Shown in pieces: positions 1 to 4,433 of a stretch of 8,749 nucleotides of DNA. A program made the position numbers and the translations under genes. This DNA comes from Gammaproteobacteria bacterium (GTDB lineage Bacteria; Pseudomonadota; Gammaproteobacteria; UWMA-0217). Position 1 is the stretch's first letter; each line of letters opens with the position of its first letter. The notes below the pieces were generated by a model, which worked only from the letters and a program-made list of their open reading frames with translations, made no database searches and was not told where the DNA came from. The DNA lies in contig JALVPS010000469.1 of assembly GCA_027031685.1 (NCBI GenBank), positions 1 through 8,749 of the forward strand, in the 5' to 3' direction.

Positions 1-904
1 GCAGCCGCTGGCGCAGCTTCTGGTACACGAAGCCAAAGGGCGGCTCGTTGAAGTCGCCGCAGACGATAGTCGGGTGGGGCGAGCGGCGCAGGCTATCCAG
101 CAGCAATACAACCTGGTCACGCTTGGCCTTGGCCATGCGCACTTCGACACCGATCAGCGTACCCTGTTTGGTCTGCCGAATCCTGCGCCGTGCCTCCATA
201 AGGGGTACCAGGGTGCCGACATGGACGCTGTAGACCCGCAGTGGCCCGTCCGACGTGTCCAGATCAGCATAGACGACGCCGTTGCCTTCGCTGGTGTACT
301 GGGGGATATAGAGTTCGCGGGTGGCGACGATGGGATATCGACTGAGGATGGCCGGATAGCTCCGCTTCGGTTTGGGTATAAAGGCATGGAACCCGTGGCG
401 CTGCAGATAGGCCACCAGCTCCTGCGGCACAAAAGGTTTCTCACGCCCCACATAGGTGCCGAATTCCTGCAGACAAAGAATGTCGTTGGGTGACTGCAAT
501 ATCCGGTCGAGTATTTTCAAACGGGCCTTGGGGTTGGGACCATGGCGTCCAAGACCCATGACGTTGTAGCTCAACAGCCGTATGGCGCCGGGCGGATCGG
601 CATCGCCCCCGGGCCAATGCACACCCACCAGTCCGCGCACGCTGTGCCACCAGATGAGCGCGGCGATCAGCCCCATGATCACCACAGCCCGATTGCGGCC
701 GATGGCGGCGCCCAGGAAGCACAAGGCGGCCAGAAAGAACAGGACCGGCCCGGCGTACTCGACGAACACGAAGCCCCAATGGTCCCAGCCATCCAGCAGA
801 CGTGCGACGAGGTACAGCAGGCTGGCGGAGAGGAGCAGGGTGCAGCCCCAGTGGCGCAGAAGGGTACGTCGCAGGGAAGTCCGTTTCGGCTGTCGTCTTC
901 TCAT
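1..904 (-). CDS. Membrane-anchored endonuclease/exonuclease/phosphatase (EEP) family protein, 3' end outside the window
   Basis: The reverse frame from the ATG at 904 is open to base 1, giving 301 residues with no stop, so the C-terminus is missing. The N-terminus is strongly basic (MRRRQPKR) and is followed by three hydrophobic segments at about 21-37, 45-69 and 72-88. An EEP fold begins near residue 107: SYNVMG (112-117, Asn114), LQE (145-147, Glu147, metal ligand), SRYPI (188-192), VYSVHVG (224-230, His228) and CGDFNEPP (282-289, Asp284 and Asn286). The family's last motif, SDHxP, would lie beyond the edge. Three helices after a basic N-terminus would place the catalytic domain in the periplasm. 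The substrate (nucleic acid, phospholipid or phosphoester) cannot be told. No clear Shine-Dalgarno precedes the ATG, but no better start exists before the gloC stop 71 bases upstream. It is probably the last gene of the ppa-gloC unit. Family assignment is sure; function is not. Confidence 0.88.
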   Translation of the reverse strand, partial: MRRRQPKRTSLRRTLLRHWGCTLLLSASLLYLVARLLDGWDHWGFVFVEYAGPVLFFLAALCFLGAAIGRNRAVVIMGLIAALIWWHSVRGLVGVHWPGGDADPPGAIRLLSYNVMGLGRHGPNPKARLKILDRILQSPNDILCLQEFGTYVGREKPFVPQELVAYLQRHGFHAFIPKPKRSYPAILSRYPIVATRELYIPQYTSEGNGVVYADLDTSDGPLRVYSVHVGTLVPLMEARRRIRQTKQGTLIGVEVRMAKAKRDQVVLLLDSLRRSPHPTIVCGDFNEPPFGFVYQKLRQRL

Positions 905-975
905 GATGTGGCTGGTGCAGTGCGTTGGCGCGAGGGTAACGGAAGGGCAAGCAATGGATCCCGAACGGCGTCACG

Positions 976-1605
976 CTATGCCAAATAGGGGTTGGTCCGC
1001 CGCTCGGCACTGATGGTGGTGGTCGGACCGTGGCCGGGGTAGACGATGGTGTCGTCGGGCAGGGTGAGGAGCTGCTCGCGGATGGCCCTGAGCAGGGTGT
1101 CCAGGTCGCCGCGGGGGAAGTCGGTGCGCCCGATGCTGCCCTTGAACAGCACGTCGCCGACGATGACCAGCCGCGCCGCGGCGGAATGGAAGACGACGTG
1201 CCCCGGGGTGTGGCCCGGACAGTGGCGCACGCTCAGGGTCTGCTCGCCGAAGCGCACGGTGTCGCCCTGGGCCAGCCAGCGGTCGGGGGTGAAGGGCTCG
1301 GCGGGCGGGAAGCCGAATAGGGCCGCCTGCTCGGGCAGGGCCTCCAGCCAGAAGCGGTCGGCCTCGTGGGGGCCCTCCACCGGCAGGTCGAATTCCGCCG
1401 CCAGCGCCGCGACGCCGCCCACGTGGTCCAGGTGGCCGTGGGTGACGAGGATGCGCTCGGGTTCGGCCCCCAGGTCGTCCAGGGCGGCGCGGATGCGCGG
1501 CAGGTCGCCGCCCGGATCGACGACGGCCGCCCGCCCGGTCCACTCGCACAGCAGGATGCTGCAGTTCTGCTCGAAGGGGGTGACGGGGGCGACGCGGACC
1601 TGCAT
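976..1605 (-). CDS. gloC: GloC/YcbL-type MBL-fold hydroxyacylglutathione hydrolase (glyoxalase II-like)
   Basis: This 209-residue metallo-beta-lactamase-fold hydrolase carries a complete binuclear zinc site: THGHLDH (55-61, with His56, His58, Asp60, His61), His132 in CPGHTPGH, Asp151 in GDVLF and His192 in YPGHGP. The stretch GDVLFKGSIGRTDFPRGD (150-167) is the signature I associate with the short E. coli YcbL/GloC group, which hydrolyses S-lactoylglutathione to lactate and glutathione in methylglyoxal detoxification. The length suits that group; classical GloB enzymes have an extra C-terminal domain of about 40-50 residues. No signal peptide is visible, so it should be cytosolic. The ATG at 1605 lies 10 bases after the ppa stop, implying co-transcription; the Shine-Dalgarno is poor (GCCGGG), so translational coupling to ppa is likely. 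Other thioester or persulfide-related MBL hydrolases are possible but fit the motifs less well. Confidence 0.88.
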   Translation of the reverse strand: MQVRVAPVTPFEQNCSILLCEWTGRAAVVDPGGDLPRIRAALDDLGAEPERILVTHGHLDHVGGVAALAAEFDLPVEGPHEADRFWLEALPEQAALFGFPPAEPFTPDRWLAQGDTVRFGEQTLSVRHCPGHTPGHVVFHSAAARLVIVGDVLFKGSIGRTDFPRGDLDTLLRAIREQLLTLPDDTIVYPGHGPTTTISAERRTNPYLA

Positions 1606-1615
1606 GGCCCGGCGC

Positions 1616-2227
1616 TCAGTCGCCGTATTCTTCCTGGTAGTCGGCCATGGCGGCCAACACCACCTCCTCGGCGTGCTCGCGGCCGTAGATGTGCTCGATG
1701 CTCACCATGCTTTCCTCGCCCGGCACCAGTTTGTAGGTGCTGAAGTAGTGGCGGATGCGCTCGATGAGCACGTCGGGCAGCTCGGTGATGTCCTTGACGC
1801 CGGCCCACACGTAGTCGTTGTCCAGCACGGCGATGATCTTGTCGTCCGCCTCGCCGTGGTCGATCATCGGCAGCCCGCCCACCACGCGGGCGTTGAGCAG
1901 CACCTCGCCGCGGCTGATGGGGCGCTCGCAGATGACGCAGATGTCGAGCGGGTCGTGATCGGGCTTCTCCGCCTTGGGCTGCAGGGAGGCCACGCGGTGG
2001 CCGCAGTAGGTGCGCGGGATGAAGCCGTACAGGGCCGGCGGCTGGGAGGAGGAGCGCTGCGGCCGGTCCACGCGCAGGTAGCCGGTCACCTTGTCGGTTT
2101 CGTACTTCACCAGATCGTAGGGGGTGATCTCGATGAAGGCATGCACCACGCTGGGCGGCTTGGGGCCGATCTCCAGGCCGTGCCAGGGGTGGGGACGCCA
2201 GCGGTAGAACGGGGGCGGGAACGACAT
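1616..2227 (-). CDS. ppa: Family I inorganic pyrophosphatase, variant with an extended loop
   Basis: A cytosolic enzyme of 203 residues that hydrolyses pyrophosphate to phosphate, pulling biosynthetic reactions forward. By eye it aligns with E. coli Ppa through the active site: IEI..KYETDK (32-46, Glu33, Lys41, Glu43), VDR (53-55, Arg55), LYGFI (66-70, Tyr67), the metal-binding DHDPLD (90-95, Asp90, Asp92, Asp95), MID..EADDK (121-130, Asp123, Asp128, Lys130) and TYK (164-166). It is about 27 residues longer than E. coli Ppa: an N-terminal extension rich in Pro and Trp, and about 13 extra residues between Tyr67 and Asp90 (PRTYCGHRVASL...). I recall similar long sequences annotated as pyrophosphatase in other proteobacteria. 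The reading frame stays open further upstream, but the start at 2227 has an excellent Shine-Dalgarno, AAGGAG, seven bases away, and begins at MSFPPPFYRW. It heads the ppa-gloC-EEP unit. Confidence 0.93.
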   Translation of the reverse strand: MSFPPPFYRWRPHPWHGLEIGPKPPSVVHAFIEITPYDLVKYETDKVTGYLRVDRPQRSSSQPPALYGFIPRTYCGHRVASLQPKAEKPDHDPLDICVICERPISRGEVLLNARVVGGLPMIDHGEADDKIIAVLDNDYVWAGVKDITELPDVLIERIRHYFSTYKLVPGEESMVSIEHIYGREHAEEVVLAAMADYQEEYGD

Positions 2228-2267
2228 CGCACTCTCCTTGAATGTCCTGCGATCGAAAAGGCCCGCT

Positions 2268-2296
2268 ATTGTGCGGCGCGCGGCGGGGAATATCCA
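2268..2296 (-). promoter_or_regulatory. Possible sigma-70 promoter of ppa
   Basis: Read on the minus strand, TGGATA (2296-2291) and CACAAT (2273-2268) are separated by 17 bases and each matches the sigma-70 consensus at four of six positions. Transcription would start roughly 35 bases before the ppa start codon. In such GC-rich DNA this AT-containing patch stands out, but the match is weak. Confidence 0.3.
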
Positions 2297-2353
2297 CCAG
2301 CCGCGCCGGGGGCATGGGTTAGAATGACCGTCCCGACCACACCCAGCCCCGCC

Positions 2354-2734
2354 ATGCCCGAGCACCACGTCGCCGTCCTGGGCGCCAGCCCCAAGCCCGA
2401 GCGCTTCTCCCACCGTGCGGTGGTCAAGCTGCGCGAGGCCGGCTATCGCGTCACGCCCGTCCATCCGCGCGCGGCGGAGATCGCCGGCCTGCCCGCCGTG
2501 GCCGACCTGGCCGGCGTGCCACGCCCGGTGGACACCCTCACCCTCTACGTGGGCCCGCAGCGGCTGCGCGCCCTGCAGGACGACATCCTGGCCCTGCGCC
2601 CCGGGCGGGTCATCTTCAATCCCGGCACCGCCACGCCCGAGCTGCAGCGGGCGCTGGATACGGCCGGCATCCCCTGGCTGGCCCAGTGCACCCTGGTGCT
2701 GCTGGACAGCGGCCGCTTCCTGGACGGCACCTGA
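2354..2734 (+). CDS. Small CoA-binding (YccU-like, COG1832-type) Rossmann protein
   Basis: A 126-residue single-domain protein. The N-terminal strand and glycine loop VAVLGASPKPERFSHRAV (6-23) match the CoA-binding domain of succinyl-CoA synthetase alpha and the YccU family. Further family features are the GYRVTPVHPRA strand (30-40), TLTLYVGP (61-68), VIFNPGTATPEL (86-97) and CTLVLLDSGRF (112-122), in which NPGT and the Cys are typical of the stand-alone group. Such proteins bind CoA in vitro, but their physiological role is unknown, and there is no catalytic partner here. An in-frame ATG at 2324 would add 10 residues (MTVPTTPSPA), but the domain begins right after the ATG at 2354, and the upstream ATG overlaps a -10-like TAGAAT (2320-2325). 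Neither start has a good Shine-Dalgarno; translation may be leaderless or nearly so. Divergent from ppa. Confidence 0.85.
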   Translation: MPEHHVAVLGASPKPERFSHRAVVKLREAGYRVTPVHPRAAEIAGLPAVADLAGVPRPVDTLTLYVGPQRLRALQDDILALRPGRVIFNPGTATPELQRALDTAGIPWLAQCTLVLLDSGRFLDGT

Positions 2735-2737
2735 GCC

Positions 2738-2784
2738 GCACCACGATGGGTCGGCACCGTGCCCGCAGCGCACCAGGCGGGCAC
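2738..2784 (+). promoter_or_regulatory. Paired NtrC-like enhancer sites upstream of nasA
   Basis: Two 15-base elements resemble the GCACC-N5-GGTGC dyad recognised by NtrC in E. coli glnA: GCACCACGATGGGTC (2738-2752) and GCACCAGGCGGGCAC (2770-2784). Each matches 8 of the 10 fixed positions. Their centres (2745 and 2777) are 32 bp apart, three helical turns, and lie about 121 and 89 bp before the predicted sigma-54 start, the usual place for enhancer-binding proteins. A third GCACC starts at 2754, exactly midway, with no matching right half. The second site overlaps an 8-bp inverted repeat (2759-2766 with 2777-2784, 10-base loop) that could instead be a terminator of the CoA-binding gene; it has no T-run. 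NtrC binding is inferred only from this match. Confidence 0.45.
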
Positions 2785-2823
2785 ACGCGCCCCCGCCCAG
2801 GGCCCAGCGCCACTGTCATCCGC

Positions 2824-2851
2824 TTGCAAAACCACGCACGGGCACGATAAT
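2824..2851 (+). promoter_or_regulatory. Possible sigma-70 promoter overlapping the sigma-54 site
   Basis: TTGCAA (2824-2829) and GATAAT (2846-2851) are 16 bases apart and match sigma-70 at four and five of six positions. The -10 lies inside the sigma-54 element, so the two polymerases would exclude each other. The GATAAT arises partly from the N4 and TTGC portions of the RpoN site, so chance is a real alternative. Confidence 0.28.
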
Positions 2852-2855
2852 TGCT
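2840..2855 (+). promoter_or_regulatory. Sigma-54 (RpoN) -24/-12 promoter of nasA
   Basis: GGGCACGATAATTGCT matches the RpoN consensus TGGCACG-N4-TTGCW at every position except the first T. The two invariant dinucleotides, GG at 2841-2842 and GC at 2853-2854, are separated by exactly 10 bases as sigma-54 requires. The start of transcription would fall near 2865-2866, giving a leader of about 31 bases before the nasA ATG. RpoN control of a nitrate transporter agrees with known nitrogen regulation, which supports the call. Confidence 0.78.
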
Positions 2856-2861
2856 TGTTAC

Positions 2862-2896
2862 GGGGCAATGATCTGCTGACCCAATGGAGTTGCCCC
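2862..2896 (+). repeat. Inverted repeat ending at the nasA start codon
   Basis: GGGGCAA (2862-2868) and TTGCCCC (2890-2896) are perfect 7-base inverted repeats around a 21-base spacer that holds the Shine-Dalgarno GGAG (2886-2889). The right arm abuts the ATG at 2897. It could be a protein-binding operator or an mRNA hairpin limiting ribosome access. A transcript starting at the predicted sigma-54 site (about 2865) would keep only four of the seven pairs, so the RNA reading needs a start further upstream. Confidence 0.4.
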
Positions 2897-4381
2897 ATGT
2901 CCGCCAACGACGGAACCCGACGCTTCAACCTCTTCGACCTGCGCCAGGCCAATATCCGTGTCCTGCACCTGACCTGGTTCGCCTTCTTCATGACCTTCGT
3001 GGTCTGGCTGGGCCTGGGCCCCATGATGCCCTTCATCGAGGAGTCGCTGGGCCTGACCGACCAGCAGGCCAAGGTGCTGCTCATCCTCAACGTGGCCATG
3101 ACCATCCCGGCCCGCATCGTGGTGGGCATGCTGGTGGACAAGTACGGGCCGCGCATCCTGTTCAGCGCCATCCTGGTGCTGGGCGGGCTGATCTCCATCG
3201 CCTTCGCCTGGGCCGACAGCTATCAGCGGCTGGCCCTGCTGCGCTTCCTGTCCGGGTTCATTGGCGCCGGCTTCGTGGTCGGCATCCGCATGATCGGCGA
3301 GTGGTTCCCGGCCCGCCAGACCGGGCTGGCGCAGGGCATCTACGGCGGCTGGGGCAACTTCGGCTCGGCCGGCGCGGCCCTGACCCTGCCCTTCATCGCC
3401 AGCTGGGTGGGCGGCGAGGACGGCTGGCGCTGGGCCTTCACTCTGGCCGCCATCGCCGCCATCGGCTACGGCGTCTTCTACTACACCGCGGTGCGCAACA
3501 CGCCGCGCGGCTCCACCTATTTCAAGCCCAAGAAGAGCGGCGCCATGGAGGTGACCAGCGGCGGCGACCTGCTGCTGTACATGCTCATGAACATCCCCCT
3601 CTACCTGGCGCTGGGCCTGCTCACCTGGAAACTCTCGCCGGCCAAGATGGGCCTCATCGGCGCCACCCTGGCCGACACCCTGTACGCGGGGCTGGCCCTG
3701 CTCTTTCTGCTGCAGTCGGCGAAGGTGTGGCACATGAACCGCCACGTGCTGCGCCAGCCGGTGCCGGAGCTGCACCGCTATAAGTTCAAGCAGGTGGCCA
3801 TCCTCGACTGGGCCTATCTGGTCACCTTCGGCACCGAGCTGGCGGTGGTGTCCATGCTGGCCATGTTCTACGTGGACTGGTTCGGCGTGCCCAAGGTCAC
3901 CGCCGCCCTGCTGGCCGGCATCTATCCCTTCATCAACCTGTTCGCCCGCCCCGGCGGCGGCTGGGTGAGCGACGTGCTGGGCCGCAAGCTGACCCTCATG
4001 CTGGTCTTTGCCGGCATCACCGGCGCCTTCCTGGTGCTGGGCATGGTGGATCGGGACTGGCCGGTGTGGCTGGTGGTGGCCATGACCATCGTCGGCGGCA
4101 TCTTCTCCAAGGCCGGCTCCGGCGCCGTCTACGCCATGGTGCCACTCATCCAGCGCCGCATGACTGGCCAGATCGCCGGCATGGCGGGGGCCTTCGGCAA
4201 CGTGGGGGCGGTGCTGTTCCTGACCATGAACTCGCTGGTGGAGTACGATCAGTTCTTCCTTTTCATCGGCGCCATCTCCGGCCTGGTGTTCCTGCTCATC
4301 GTGCTGTTCCTGGAGGAGCCGCGCGGGCAGATGGCCGAGATCCTGCCCGATGGCACGGTGCAGATGATCGACGTAAGATAG
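2897..4381 (+). CDS. nasA: NarK/NasA-family (NNP) nitrate/nitrite transporter, probably assimilatory, with two extra membrane helices
   Basis: A 494-residue inner-membrane major facilitator protein importing nitrate and/or exchanging nitrite. Both nitrate signatures of the NNP family are present: GWGNFGSAGAALTLP (151-165, helix 5) and AGAFGNVGAVLF (430-441, helix 11). The substrate-site arginines equivalent to NarK Arg89 and Arg305 are probably Arg73 (PAR) and Arg351 (ARPGGG). I count twelve family helices (about 22-46, 58-80, 87-106, 111-133, 147-171, 178-198, 300-329, 333-358, 364-384, 388-417, 424-447, 452-472) plus two more at 224-245 and 250-276, in the region that is normally the central cytoplasmic loop. 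This makes it longer than E. coli NarK (about 460) and Pseudomonas NasA (about 400). The start at 2897 has GGAG seven bases upstream. Assimilatory function is inferred from the sigma-54 promoter and the downstream kinase/phosphatase; a respiratory NarK role is less likely. Confidence 0.9.
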   Translation: MSANDGTRRFNLFDLRQANIRVLHLTWFAFFMTFVVWLGLGPMMPFIEESLGLTDQQAKVLLILNVAMTIPARIVVGMLVDKYGPRILFSAILVLGGLISIAFAWADSYQRLALLRFLSGFIGAGFVVGIRMIGEWFPARQTGLAQGIYGGWGNFGSAGAALTLPFIASWVGGEDGWRWAFTLAAIAAIGYGVFYYTAVRNTPRGSTYFKPKKSGAMEVTSGGDLLLYMLMNIPLYLALGLLTWKLSPAKMGLIGATLADTLYAGLALLFLLQSAKVWHMNRHVLRQPVPELHRYKFKQVAILDWAYLVTFGTELAVVSMLAMFYVDWFGVPKVTAALLAGIYPFINLFARPGGGWVSDVLGRKLTLMLVFAGITGAFLVLGMVDRDWPVWLVVAMTIVGGIFSKAGSGAVYAMVPLIQRRMTGQIAGMAGAFGNVGAVLFLTMNSLVEYDQFFLFIGAISGLVFLLIVLFLEEPRGQMAEILPDGTVQMIDVR

Positions 4382-4424
4382 GCGCCACCCATCGGCCCGC
4401 CGCCCGGCGCGGCGGGCGCCACCC
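4381..4424 (+). repeat. GC-rich intercistronic hairpin flanked by 10-base direct repeats
   Basis: Between nasA and the kinase gene, GCCCGCCGC (4395-4403) and GCGGCGGGC (4409-4417) form a perfect 9-base stem with a 5-base loop. GGCGCCACCC occurs at 4381-4390 and again at 4415-4424, enclosing the stem. There is no T-run, so it is not a standard intrinsic terminator. It may lower transcription or protect the nasA mRNA 3' end, making less kinase than transporter; that role is inference. Confidence 0.5.
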
Positions 4425-4433
4425 TGCCCCTCC

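Noticed and set aside
441..1010. Minus-strand 189-residue open frame beginning MPSGGPTP
   Set aside because: It overlaps the EEP gene in another frame and shows Pro/Arg-rich, motif-free sequence; the neighbouring frame carries all the EEP motifs.
2320..2325. TAGAAT as a -10 box for the CoA-binding gene
   Set aside because: No acceptable -35 sits 16-18 bases upstream, so I do not list it as a promoter; it is only used as an argument about the start codon.
1046..2353. Long plus-strand open frame running into the CoA-binding gene
   Set aside because: It is the antisense of gloC and ppa, kept open by high GC. Only the part from 2354 shows a recognisable domain.
3731..3746. TGGCAC with GG-N10-GC spacing, a second sigma-54-like site
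   Set aside because: It lies inside nasA coding sequence and its -12 part (CCGCC) does not match TTGC.
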